From positions 744,001 to 808,000 of the forward strand of contig JAPWGK010000004.1 in the NCBI GenBank assembly GCA_029641185.1: a stretch of DNA of 64,000 nt, in the 5' to 3' direction. The notes beneath the pieces were generated by a model, which was not told where the DNA came from, searched no databases, and saw only the letters and a list, made by a program, of their open reading frames with translations. Shown here piece by piece: positions 11,922-23,306 of this stretch (position 1 is the stretch's first letter; every line of letters starts with the position of its first letter). A program made the translations under genes and the position numbers. This stretch comes from Pseudofabraea citricarpa (taxonomy: Eukaryota > Ascomycota > Leotiomycetes > Helotiales > Dermateaceae).

Positions 11922-12916
11922 CTGCGGAGATTTTATTTGTGATTACGAATACAGGTGTAAAACGGCCGTAAGAAATCCACTATTGTTAATCGATCGAGTT
12001 GTGGCTTACTGCTATGCTTACTTTTCGACATGTCGTCACAGCCTCTCTGTTGGCTAGTTAGATTAACAATATGCGCTGTCGGTAAGCTCCTGGTACTACC
12101 TTCCTGTTCAAGTACGTCGCATAGTACCTGGTAGACATCCCAGGGATTTGCACCGAATGTTTGAACCGCCGTGTTGGTTCATTTTGCAGCGCGAATTTGA
12201 ACAGACCTGGAATAAGCGTCGCTTAAGAGGCAAGGGATAATCCTCCGCTTCGCCTGTCTCGAGTGGCTCCGCTTCAGCTGGGAAAACATAGTAATACCGC
12301 AACTAGAACAAGATGGCAAGTTTGTAACGAGGGTGAGTGCGTAACAAAGGCAAATATGTAATTTATGATGTTGGTTTCAAAATTTGTCTTCTATTTATGA
12401 AAGAGATCTGTAAGTTAGGTTGACATCGCAGAAACGCGAGACACAAGTCCCTCTTATCACTAACTCTTACAATCCCTGTGCTTGATTTATTGGCAGTGTA
12501 AGTAAGCTTTTGGGGCCAAAAGAAATGCTAGTTGTATGCACCCCACTTCACTACCTAGATATACCAAGCTTGAGCTAGTGTAACTCAAGAGCTTGGAGGT
12601 GGAAAAGAGATGAAGTTGGATTGTAATTAGAGATAGAAAGATGATAGTTGTAGAGAGGATAAATATATGGCAAGAAAAATACTCGACAGGATAAAAAGAA
12701 ACCAGGAAACAAATGAGAAAGATAATTTTATTTCCCCTTCCAGATTTACTAGTCTCCCACGATTTGTAGCGAAGCAGGATAGAAAAGGTTAGAAAAGGAA
12801 TGGTTATATTGATTTGTAAAACAATTGTTAATTCTAATACGAGAGGATTACTAACTGCTGTACCAAGGGATTGGACTTGTTTAACATCTATGAAGATCAC
12901 ACACACAAGGCGCGGG
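11922..12916. other. Intergenic between the transposon and the MBL gene
   Basis: About 1 kb. Open frames here (for example 12108-12302 and 12487-12933 on the minus strand) have no protein-like features. The last ~300 bp is probably the 3' UTR of the metallo-hydrolase gene. Confidence 0.5.
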
Positions 12917-13993
12917 TTACTTTTCCTGCGCACCCGCGAAATCCTTCAGAAACATCCACCTACCATCCTCTGCCCAGCCTTTCTCTTTGAAGTTATCAGC
13001 ATAGTTTGGGAAGAAATCCACCACAGACAACAAGCTAGCATCGTGAGCTATGACTACAAACACCTCATCCAATGCATCAGCGTCCTGTAACTTATCTATC
13101 GAAGCATCTGCATCATCAGCATCATGAGCAATCCTTGCTTCACCATCCTGTCTTGCAATAGTATAAAACGGTTTCGTTCTATCGTTGTCGCGCAAAAGAT
13201 GCTCAAAGAGTTCTCCAGGACATGGGATTGTGCTTTGGTGACTGAGAGGATTTGGGGAGATGGATGAAGGCAAGGGATGCCATGGCGAAGGACGGAACAC
13301 CCCAGGGTGATGATCAATATCGCCACCCATAAGAATGAAAGAGTTTGGGGACGAAGTGACTCTTGCAAGACCGCACATATGACCTATTGCGTGTCCAGGA
13401 CTGTCCAATAGGTAGAAGGACCCGTCACCGAAATAATCAAAGGCGTTGAACCTTCCAATCTTCAATCCCTGATCGAAAGCAATTTCTCTCAGCTCCCGTC
13501 CCTGGTAGTCGCTTTCAAGAATTGGCGCATTTTTGTTGGTAGGGTAGCCTGGTACGAAGCTTCCCTTGAAACCAGGACCGACAAGTAATGCAGTGTTCTT
13601 TTCGAATGTACTTAAGTCTCCAATATGATCCCAATGCCAATGACTCCAAATAACTCCCTCGATCTTCTTAACATCCACCCCGTGCTCTTCCAATTGCTCC
13701 CGAACTCCTTTCTGGACCGCCACTCTACATTTTACGGCGGCTATTTGTTTGGTGACCACAGGAGCCAGGTTTTGCCAATCTTTTCGGATACCAAGATCAA
13801 ATACCAGGGAGCGAGAAGAAGGGTGTTCAATCAAGAAGGAGAAACAGGGGCCTGATAACTCAGGGAGGCCGGGGATCTCTGGCGCGAGGAAGGGAGCAGC
13901 GGGTAGGCCCTCGATACGAGATGTGGTATCAATGATGCGGACGCGCACCGTGGTAGATGAGGAGGGAACTTTGAGATCTGGTTTGCTTGCCAT
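12917..13993 (-). CDS. Metallo-beta-lactamase-fold hydrolase, lactonase-like
   Basis: Single-exon 358-aa protein. The zinc motif HxHxDH is complete as SHWHWDHIGD (His118, His120, Asp122, His123). Later ligands are plausible in DSPGHAIGHM (His201/His205), in GGDIDHH (Asp225) and in a C-terminal IAHDAS. This spacing resembles AiiA-type N-acyl-homoserine lactonases and related fungal hydrolases, which open lactone or ester rings with two metal ions. There is no signal peptide or membrane segment, so it is probably cytosolic. The true substrate cannot be read from sequence. The neighbouring genes are not obviously related in function. Confidence 0.85.
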   Translation of the reverse strand: MASKPDLKVPSSSTTVRVRIIDTTSRIEGLPAAPFLAPEIPGLPELSGPCFSFLIEHPSSRSLVFDLGIRKDWQNLAPVVTKQIAAVKCRVAVQKGVREQLEEHGVDVKKIEGVIWSHWHWDHIGDLSTFEKNTALLVGPGFKGSFVPGYPTNKNAPILESDYQGRELREIAFDQGLKIGRFNAFDYFGDGSFYLLDSPGHAIGHMCGLARVTSSPNSFILMGGDIDHHPGVFRPSPWHPLPSSISPNPLSHQSTIPCPGELFEHLLRDNDRTKPFYTIARQDGEARIAHDADDADASIDKLQDADALDEVFVVIAHDASLLSVVDFFPNYADNFKEKGWAEDGRWMFLKDFAGAQEK

Positions 13994-15657
13994 AATTTGA
14001 AGCTTCTCGTTGGTATAATTTTTATTTTATGTGAGGAAGTGAAGTAGATATAGAGGGGGGTTGCAAATTAAGCAGATCTTGACATGAAATATTCACTTTC
14101 TTCTGCGTATATTAACGGAGAGAAGAAACTCAGAGTGATGTAAAGAAGATGATTAGAAAAGGGGACATGTTCATATAAATAGGGATGTGATGCTATGTTG
14201 ATGTTGTAAAGCTAGCACCGATGGAGATTGTATGAGCATCGGAGTATCGCTTAGCTGACGTTGATGCTGGAGATAACGCCGATGGAAATCGTGCGAGTAC
14301 AACTCGGCAACTTTCGGTTATGTCGAGGGGCTTCCAGGCACCATTTAGGCTCCAGCCAGGCTGTGGGTCTATGGTGCATGGAACAGCAAATAACTGGCCT
14401 GGCTCTCTTTTTTTTTTGTTGTATAAGGAATTATGGTGGCCTGTAAGCTTGAGGGTATGATTTCATTTTAGGAATAACGGTTAGAACTAGCCAGCCACAT
14501 AAGCCACCATGCTAGGCATCCTCGCCTAAAAGAAATATAATTGCTTCTTATCTTGCTGGGCATTAACCTCGGTAATGACTACATGGAAGAATTGCTTAGC
14601 TATCTAGATGACTCTTATTTTTCTCAATTCCCTGGGACGACGCTGGGAAACTTGGCTAAAAAGCTTCGGCTTCTAGAAGCTCCGCCGACCGTCTCGCGCT
14701 TTCCCCCGCAGCCACACTAACACTTCCTAATTTGTTTCTTGACCAGCTAACCCAACAAAGGCATTTTTGTATGCTGCTACTATTAAGTAAGCAGGTAGCT
14801 TCTTTTCTTTTCTTTTCTTAACTTATCCCTCTCTTTTGTATCCTCTTTTCTCACGGGGGTGAAGTTGCTACCTATGCCAGACGTCTAGTTGTTCATCCCA
14901 GTATATCTCAGAGCAACAACATACGCAGGGAAAAAATAAGAAGAAACGATGGTTGATCCATAATTGTATTACTATTCAAAAAGCATGTCAAAGAATATGA
15001 GATCATTCTACAGTAGTTCTTTACTCGTTGATAGTTCCCAAAATTCCCTTCGAAATTTGGATAGCCGAGGGGAGTCAGCTTGCTCTCCCAGCCCGTTACC
15101 CGGATGGATTGAAGTTGTCGCTGGACTTTAAATTTCTTTCTACACTGCGCAGTTTATGGAGATTCTTATATTACTTCTCTTTTGAGGTTAAAGGGAAGGT
15201 ATGAGTAATAAACTCTTTCTTAATAATCATTGAGAATAAGACTACGTGCACATAGTTTTGCGGAAAGATCTACATTTTAGTATTTAGCTTCTTCAGGAAG
15301 AAAAGCCTCGGGATTAATGGAAAATAAAATTCAGAATGAAACAAAAATTGGTTTCCAGGCTATTGATCTCCCTCTTGATGCGCGACTTGGCTTGCTGCAT
15401 TTGATATCGCCTTACGTATGAAAGCTTTCCACATTTCTTTCATTTGCTCCAAATTCAGCGGTAGATCAAAATATGACCTAGCTTTGCAGTACAAATTTGT
15501 ATAGATTGCGAGACTGCTGGTTGTGTAAGCTCGCCGCTTAATGCTTGAAGCGAGGCGAGAGAATTCAGTCGAGTATCATTATGGATAGAGTTAAAAGTGC
15601 CTACGGAATGCTATAACTTGACGCAGGCAACGATCTGCTTTAATCAAACCCAATTAT
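13994..15657. other. Intergenic, 1.66 kb
   Basis: Contains the upstream region of the MBL gene and pyrimidine-rich tracts (about 14400 and 14800-14850). No gene, RNA or repeat that I can support. Confidence 0.5.
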
Positions 15658-16780
15658 CTAGAGATGTGATGTCGATAGTTTGGTGGCCACGATATATTCT
15701 ACTGCACAAGATGATTCGTCCGGACGAACACAGCGGAGAATTCTAGCAGGGCATTCGTGTTGGCAAGCTCGAACAATCTCAACGGTGTCTGTAACAACTT
15801 CCGACCAAGTGATTTTAGCACCTCTCTTCATGTCATGAACACTTTCAGCCATCTTAGCCATAGAGAAACGGAGCTCATGCCTTGGAAGGTATCCCCATTT
15901 CTGAGCTGTTTCCACCTGGTATCGCTTTCCGCTGCTATCATCTTCAGGAAACATATTGAAAATAGCATAGACACCCTGGGGGTTTCCATTGCTATCAATT
16001 CTAACCACGGCATTAAAACCAGTAGGCTCCCAACCTTCAAGCTCGGCAGCTTCCTCCTTCGATTTGGCCTCGTCGGTGAAACTACGGTTGGCGTCTTCAG
16101 GCTCGTAACACTCAAGAATACCGATCTGATGGAAAGCGAAACCGTTGTTATCTGTCTCATCTGTCTCGGCTGACTTCATTGATTCATCGGATTTGGCCTC
16201 CTTGCGATGATTACGGGGACGCTTTGGAAACTCCGGGTGAGAGTCAGTGTTTACACCCAAAACACTCCTAGGCAAGGCTACGGTGCCAGCAGTGTATTCA
16301 TGGTGGGCTTGGAGACCATAAACCTATGTGGCCTCTCAGTTAGGTTCATTCTGATGCTCTCGTGTCACGATTCCCCACTTACCTCTGGTATGATACGATA
16401 ACCAACACCCTTAGCATCCTGGCCCATGAAAAGCATAGGGCGAGAATCGCGTTGGATCAGACGACAGAGCGATGCACGCTGCGTCTTGTCGTTGAAATTA
16501 GTAGAGCTACAATACAATTCAACTGTTAGCATTATCATTTTCGGTCGATATTTTAGGAATCATACCCAATATTTTTGATGAGCTCATCGTCAGTTGGGGC
16601 TGTGGCTTGAAGTGACCACATTTGTGCAGACGTTTTGAAGGACCATTCATAGTACGCGTGACGATCAGCTAGGTCTGGGAAACGCTTGTCTCTCTCCTTG
16701 GCGAATTCTGTGGTAGAGAAGATGTTGTTTCTCAATAAATATTGAAAAAGAGCCTCGAATTCCTCTTCTGTGGCTGGCAT
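15658..16780 (-). CDS. Hypothetical protein (334 aa, 3 exons)
   Basis: Exons 16780-16566, 16506-16383 and 16323-15658, with two 59-bp introns (donors GTATGA and GTAAGT). The joined frame closes at 15658. The protein begins MPATEEEFEALF and has an acidic/basic Lys-Glu stretch near 140-160 (KEAKSDESMKSAETDE). C-terminal cysteines include CQHECP and RCVRP. No signal peptide, transmembrane helix or catalytic motif. I do not recognise the family. The splice signals and continuous frame argue that it is real. Confidence 0.7.
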
Positions 16781-17424
16781 GATGACTTTGCAGAATATGG
16801 AACAGATATTGTTGGTGTTAAGAAAGATTGGATGATAATCAGCAAGGTTTTATAAGAGTCGTGAAGTACTAAGGTAGCGCTAACGCCAATCCATTAGCTA
16901 GCCTCATGATTTTCAGTTTAGTTGGCAACAATCATGACATTTGGGCTTTATGTCGAAATTTCTATTTTTAGCCCGACGTGTATCACTAACTAGGTACTTA
17001 AGCACCTTGGTAGTTTAGCGTGTGACGCAAAATAAAAAATTTATCGCTCTTAATTGTAGAATGCCTCTTTATAATAATAATCTATCGTTAGCTCTATTTA
17101 TGTTACACAATTTACTGCTTCTATCAGTAGTAAGTTGCTTTTGCTTAAAGTCAACTGGTAAACTATTTCTATTAATAATAGACTACTTCCTGAGAGGAGT
17201 AAAATTACTGTAGTAGTGACAGTTAACTCTTACATCTACAAAAGATTTAGTATTGATCTCCTGTCTACTTCAAGGGTCACGTCACATAGTATGTTTTCAA
17301 TCACTTTTGTCTTATTAGGCAATGATCAGCGAACAATCTGGATAATTCTTATATCCATTCGAATCCGATGTTATCTTCCGTCCTTGAGTCCTCCAACCAT
17401 ATAAGCCCCTCCGATAGACTGTTA
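16781..17424. other. Intergenic, AT-rich
   Basis: Promoter side of the 334-aa gene, then AT-rich DNA (16970-17220) that may be a degraded repeat. Nothing recognisable. Confidence 0.5.
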
Positions 17425-18135
17425 TTATGGCAATCTTCCATCAGCTTTAGCTGCATCGTAAGCTCGTAAATTGCTTTCGTAAATCCCCTGGAATGTCTTT
17501 CCTACCGCTGTGCTCTGGTTAAAGAGGACTCGAAACTTTCTCTCTTTAATAGGAGGTGATACGACCGAGGTCTCTTGCGCTGTTGCAGGACTGTCTGCTA
17601 ACCTCCCTTTGCCAAACTCTGCGTAGTATTGCTCCATTTGCTCTGGACCGATGAGTTCGAAATACGGCATTTGTTCCACCTCTAAACCTGCCTTCTCCAT
17701 GTAATTCCGCCAAGGGCGACTTAACACAGGACTGTCTCCAAAGGTCCCCTTGAAGCGTTCAGCTGATTTGATGTCATTTATCGTAGGTTCTTCTTTCGCC
17801 TTTAACAACGGCACAAGTGATTTCAGGATCCGCGCAATAGCGTCTTGTTCTTTAGCCCCAAAGAACTTCAGATCTCCTGTTACCCACTTTCTCAGCAGTG
17901 TATCATCACTGTCGTCAAGGTCAAGCTCTTCCTCTGGGATGTCCTTCTCGATCTTGCTTGATCTGCCGGCTTGAGACCATTCATCTGGAGATAGCTCCTC
18001 CTGCTGAAGATAATAGTCTATCAACAAGGCCGACCTCCTCGCGAGCGAGCTCAACTGAGTCTCATTGGCATCCGCTAAGATCGATTAGACACCCGTGCAT
18101 CTGATTACAAAGGGTTAATATTGCCACTTACCCAT
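17425..18135 (-). CDS. Hypothetical protein (217 aa), start codon on a 4-nt coding exon
   Basis: Exon 1 contributes only ATGG (18135-18132). A 57-bp intron with donor GTAAGT and acceptor TTAG follows, then exon 2 at 18074-17425. Joining gives an N-terminus MADANETQLSSLARR and a 217-aa protein. This split start is chosen because exon 2 has a stop codon just upstream of the acceptor and its internal ATGs are in other frames. The protein is helical and acidic around residues 35-60, with no domain or signal that I recognise. It is divergent from the SNF2 gene with 241 bp between start codons. Confidence 0.7.
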
Positions 18136-18376
18136 TCTGTCTTTCTGACAAGTGGTGCAGGTGCAAAGTTCAAGTTCTGGCAGCTAGTGGCAGTTTGGAT
18201 GTGCAGTTGCAGTTGCAATTGCAGTTGCGGATGTGGATGCAAAGTCGTCGGAGCTGAAAAATCTCGTGCTTGCCGACCTCGATCTCGCTTAACTTCTTTA
18301 TCTTTTCGGATCTTCAGCACAAACCTTACAACGACGCTCAACACAAGCACTTCACAACCTCCTCCAAATCAACGCA
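18136..18376. promoter_or_regulatory. Short divergent promoter with GCAGTT repeats
   Basis: 241 bp between the start codons of the 217-aa protein and the SNF2 ATPase. It contains four consecutive hexamers of the type GCAGTT (18203-18226, one reading GCAATT), followed by GATGTGGATGC. Shared control of both genes is an inference. Confidence 0.5.
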
Positions 18377-21300
18377 ATGGCATCAAAGAGACCAATGCTG
18401 AGATTCGAGGATCTAGAGGGTCTAAAAGATGAGGAGTATACTTTAGGATACGGTGAGTTTGTAAAAGTACTTAAGATCCGTGTTACTAATAAACAGCAGA
18501 AACGCGCAAATCCGATAGCGTGATCAGATTCCCTAAGGTAGCTTCAAAGTCAGAGCCACAAGCCGTTCATGAGGGTATGCTAGAGAGCATAAAACTTGGG
18601 AGTGGATTCAAACTAGGCGGTTGGTACGCCGACTTGAATTTAGACGATTATGACTCGGAATCCGCGAAGAGGAAATACATAACAACAAAAGACCGAAACT
18701 TCGTAGCTGCCAGGGATAAAAATCCAGAAGATGCAGAAGATGCAGACTTAGCTATCATGGCAAATGAAGACTTTAGAGGTGCAGATGATTCGACCTCAGA
18801 AGCCGCAGAACTTAATGTTCCCGATGCTACGAAAGCAGAACCACATACATTTGGATCCCATGAACGACTTGAAGTACTGCAGAATCTTATGACGCTGGTT
18901 GAACATCATGGTTGTAAGTTTAACCATGGAATAGATTCTACAGTTACAGTGCAGTGCTAATGTAACCAATGAGCAGACACCAGCGAAACTATGGATGTAA
19001 TAAAAGATGCTTTTTCTCAATCTGATGCTCTGTCAACAGTATGCAAGCAAGCGCAATTAGCAGCTGATGAAGACAAGATTCATCCTGAAGTTAATATGCT
19101 TAAGACGCTCTTTGAGGCTATTCGGCAGGGCAAAGGTGAGAAATTTCATTATTGCACTTTTGTTGTGTCATACTCTGGTACTAATCTACTATAATGAGCA
19201 GATAGTGCTGTTGATGCGATGAATGACCTGTTAAGCAAATTAACAGGTGAAGCAAAGCGATCCAGAACAAGTAGCTCCAACATAGCTTTCAATCTACCAC
19301 CGAGCAGCAACTCCTCATTGCAGCGAAAAAGAAAAGCGTCTCAAAGCCTTCAAATCCCAAAGCCTATGAAGCGGCAGGTTCTATCTAACGGGCCAGAAAC
19401 AACATCCACGACAAGTGAAGAGCTAAAAGAGCTATATAAAGTAGCTTACGATGGAGCCTTTCAACCTGACTCTACTGAGAAATCAAAAGATTATCTTTAT
19501 CCTGGTTCTAGTAAAGAAGAAAGGGATATGATGATTCGACTCAGGGCTGCCTGCGGGCCCGGGTTTGATCTACGAGGACACCAGAGAGAAGGCATCGGAA
19601 GAGCAATCAAGTTAGAAAACTCAAAATACAAAGGTGGCCTTCTTGCTGATGATATGGGCCTTGGGAAAACTCTACAGGCAATCTGTGTCATATTAATGAA
19701 CCCAACAAAGCAGCCCACGTTGATTGTGGCACCGAAGTCCATTGCGCCGAATTGGGTGGCAGAGTTCAAAAAGTTTGTTTCTCCACTACCAAGAATATAC
19801 TTCTATGCCCCCGAATCTGGAAATGAAGAAGGCATCTCAAACAGTACTCTCAGCAAGTATGATGTAGTTATAACAACATATCCAAGATTGGTCAGCGAAT
19901 ACCAACAGTTTGTGGAAGTATACAGCAATTTCATGTCCAAAAGATCGCAGCCCATGGCTAGGTTTAGATGGACAAAAGATAGTAAGAGAAACGCAAAGAA
20001 GGTGCATATACACACTTTCCAGACCGATTTCCCTATTTTAGCAATGACTTGGGGTCGGGTCATCCTTGACGAAGCACACAAAATCAGGTGTACGAAGACT
20101 AAGACCCACAAAGCTGCTATGGAAATCCAGTCACTCTACCGTTGGGCAGTTACTGGTACGCCATTCGCAAATGACTACGGAGATTTACATGCTTTGTTTA
20201 GCTTTCTAAGAGTCAGGCCGTTAAATAACGTCAAATTCTTCAAATCTTACTTTACAAGAGTCGAAAAGAATGCGAAAAATCAAAGAGAGGAAACTCCTGC
20301 CCTCCAAGGCATCCGTGGAGGTACTTTGCATCTTGCTTTACTAGCTGTAATGATACGTCGGAACAAAAGAGGTGTATTCGATGGACAAGGCATTACCTCA
20401 ATAATACAACCTGTTCATCATGATATTCACGTTCAGCTAGACCGGCACAACAGGAGGATCGATGTAACCATTGCCGATGCCGATTATGTCAAGAAAGCTG
20501 TTAAGATTGAAATTACGACTTTAAACCGCGTCAGAAGCTTCTACGAATTCCACGAAAGCGGAGGCAAGATTAACAAAAACCTAGATTTGATTTTTGAGAG
20601 AGATGAGCTTGAGTATTGGATACCAACATCGGAGCTTTTTTTCGGATATGCCTCTCGAAAACAGTGGAGCAACCCATTTCGACAAATTGCTACATCCAGC
20701 GCGAAAATGAAAAGAAACGCTCCTGGAACTATACCTAAAGATGAGATCATGGCATGTATGACGCGAGGTATACTAGCTACCAGTCACTTCTTGACACTTC
20801 AAGCCCGCTATGCATTTAAGGGTGTCACATCAGACGATGCAACTGAAGAGGGAGAAGATGATGAAAGAGAACCTACTACAGAGGATGGGGAGACAATAAA
20901 AGGTCTAGATACGATGGATCAAGCAGAAATGCAAGTCATGGATCTTGTGGAAAGTCCGTCCTTAAAGGATGTTCAATCTCGAAGACAAGCCTTCCGTACA
21001 TGGATCTCAAAGAATCGAAACTGGAAATCAACAAAGGTTCTGAAAGCTCTCGAGATAACTCAGCAACGATTGCGCGACACCGACGGCAAAATCCTCATCT
21101 TCTCGAGATTCGTCAGTGTACTTGATGTGATGGAAGCTGCTCTGAATGACTACAACATAGCATCTTTCAGATACGATGGTTCGTGTTTACAGGAGGAGAG
21201 ACTGAAGACAGAGGAGATGTTCCAGGATTTAGAGCAACATACACGAGTGATGCTCATCCAATCAACTGCAGGGGGAGAGGGACTGAATCTGACGGCTGCT

Positions 21301-21986
21301 ACAACAGTCATATTCCTAAGCCTAGAGTGGTCGCCCACAAAAGAGGACCAATGTATATCCCGTGCAGATCGAATCGGCCAAACAAAACAAGTCTCGACGT
21401 TCCGACTTTGCGCTGGGTCTTCTATGGACACACGAGTTCTCGAGATACAAGAGTTAAGGAAGAAGAAGAACATGCGACTTCTAAATCTAAATATGGATGG
21501 TCTGCCACAGAATGAGGCCAATATTCAGAAGGAAATAAAAAATATTATAGAGAAGATACGTACAGTCTGGACAGCGGAAGATTTCTACGAACATGTAAGA
21601 ACCAGCCACAATGCACTGTACTATTCCACAAAACTAACTATAAGGTTCAGATGAAGCACGCATTCGTAGGATCCAGAAGAGCAAATAAAGAAGTTGCATC
21701 AGATGCAAAGGCTTTAGGCAAGAAAAATGCTGATCTGCTAGATATTCAATTTGAGAGCGACAGCACTCAGGATTCTGACGATACAGACACCACAATTGAA
21801 GACATATTAGTTGATAGAGCAAAATCAGATCTAACAGCTAGTAGAGCAAAAGCCAATGATGAGGAAGGTCTGGACAAAGACTCTTTTGATGAAGAAGAAA
21901 CTAGAATATCTACGGACATCAAAGCAGGTAGCTTAGATAAAAGATTTAACGGATGGGGTGGAAGAACAGGAAGAAGAGTCTCTTGA
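18377..21986 (+). CDS. SNF2-family ATPase/helicase (1126 aa)
   Basis: Five exons: 18377-18452, 18497-18913, 18977-19135, 19202-21594 and 21651-21986. The frame closes throughout; the exon 2 acceptor could also be three bases downstream. Motif I DDMGLGKTLQ lies near residue 366, motif II LDEAHKIR near 506, motif III AVTGTPFAND, and the C-terminal helicase half has IFSRFVSVLD, STAGGEGLNLTAA and RADRIGQTKQV (about 840-960). These order as in SNF2 chromatin/DNA translocases of the Rad5/Rad16/ULS1 branch. No RING finger cysteines are visible between the two lobes, unlike Rad5 and Rad16. The N-terminal 200 residues and the acidic C-terminal tail are unrecognised. Expected to be nuclear, using ATP to move along DNA or remodel nucleosomes. 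Confidence 0.88.
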
Positions 21987-22752
21987 ATAGATACCTTCAG
22001 GGAGCAAAGGAAAAATCAAGAGCAAAGACGAAGATGATAGTAGAGATGAACCTAGAGTTCAATCACCGAGCTATTTGGATGGAATTATGGAACTCAGGGA
22101 AAATGCTAGCGGATATTTGGTTTAAGCGCATTTAAAAACAGTTTATCTGTCATCTCTATTATTATAACAAACATAAATTACGTTTCTAAGACAGAAAAAT
22201 GCCATATGAACTACAAGGTCACTCACATAATAATTTTCGTGTTCTAATAAATCCTCTTTGATCCTCTTGTAATTTATTTTCTTCTTATTCTCTGCTTCCT
22301 ACCTCTTATAATACGATAGATTAGTTGATTATTATATTAAAGTTAGTTTGTAAAAATACGCCTACCAAATGGAGTTATCTTATTACTACTTACTTAGTTA
22401 GATATTACTTCTCCTAAAATAATAATTTGTTATAAGACTTCGTTAATACATAGAATATCGTTTAGTCACCTATTGCCGTCTCTGTCACTAACAGCAAATA
22501 TAGGCGAAGATACTATATACATAAGACAGAATACACTACAGAGGCTAGAGAGAGAGCCTGCTACTTCCTTATTATCATATCACCTGCCCACTCGAACACC
22601 ACTTTATCGGCAACGAGCGAACAGTCCTCGCTTATTTACAGTCGGTAAAAATTAGGGAATTAGACGAAGTATAACCACAAATTCAAAAACTAAAAGATAA
22701 ATCCCACCTTCGGATGCCAGAAACAAAAATGATCGGACAAAGGCAAAAGAGT
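21987..22752. other. AT-rich intergenic region next to the tRNA
   Basis: Strongly AT-rich, with codon debris that suggests an old, mutated repeat. An open frame at 22473-22655 lacks recognisable features. No element ends were found. The upstream flank of a tRNA gene is a common retroelement target, but no reverse-transcriptase motif is readable. Confidence 0.45.
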
Positions 22753-22839
22753 AGTCGTGCTGGGGATCGAACCCAGAACCATCTCGGTGAGGAGCTCACT
22801 GTTGTGAACGAGATATCATAACCATTAGACCACACGACT
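22753..22839 (-). tRNA. tRNA-Val (anticodon CAC) with a 15-nt intron
   Basis: On the minus strand the acceptor arm AGTCGTG pairs with CACGACT. The D-arm contains the box A-like TGGTCTAATGG. The anticodon stem TCTCG/CGAGA encloses a loop TTCACAC once a 15-nt intron (22788-22802) after position 37 is removed. The T-arm is box B GGTTCGATCC. Anticodon CAC (22804-22806) decodes GUG valine. The intron sits at the canonical 37/38 site used by tRNA splicing endonuclease. CCA is not encoded, as expected in eukaryotes. Confidence 0.95.
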
Positions 22840-23306
22840 TGACTGTTTGTGCTTATTTGATTTCGATTCCCTTATTTTGATTTATGTTTAACGCTCAGAG
22901 TTGCCGATAAAAAGCCGGAGTAGCCGAAGTGGATTTGTCAAGTAAACTGTTGAAGAAAGTTGAGCAAATAAAAATTACAGAGACCAGTTGTTGTTTAAAA
23001 TTCATAGAATTCAAAGCGCCGAGAAAAAGGGGTTGCATTAATAGGTATATTAGCTGGAGCTAGACGCGTGACCTTTACAGGAAAGGGGGGTGGGCGCAGC
23101 AGGAGCTCGCGGCTCGATTTCGTTTCAGCTGTCGAGTACGGACGGCGAAAGATAGAAAGGTAGCCTCGCCGGAGCAGCCACGAGCTCCCTCTTCACCACA
23201 TCTGCATCAATCTACTGCGCGCCTCTCTTTACTACTAACATAAATATCTCTTCAAAATCGGACGATTGCATACTTGTATTTCGCACAGTATATGTGCTGA
23301 GCCCAG
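22840..23306. other. Coronin promoter region
   Basis: About 470 bp between the tRNA 5' end and the coronin start, with a G-rich run near 23080. No other feature recognised. Confidence 0.5.

Noticed and set aside
12487..12933. 148-aa minus-strand frame with hydrophobic stretches
   Set aside because: Overlaps the end of the MBL gene and probably lies in its 3' UTR; hydrophobicity stems from T-rich DNA.
22473..22655. 60-aa plus-strand frame beside the tRNA
   Set aside because: No recognisable domain, AT-rich surroundings, probably decayed repeat.
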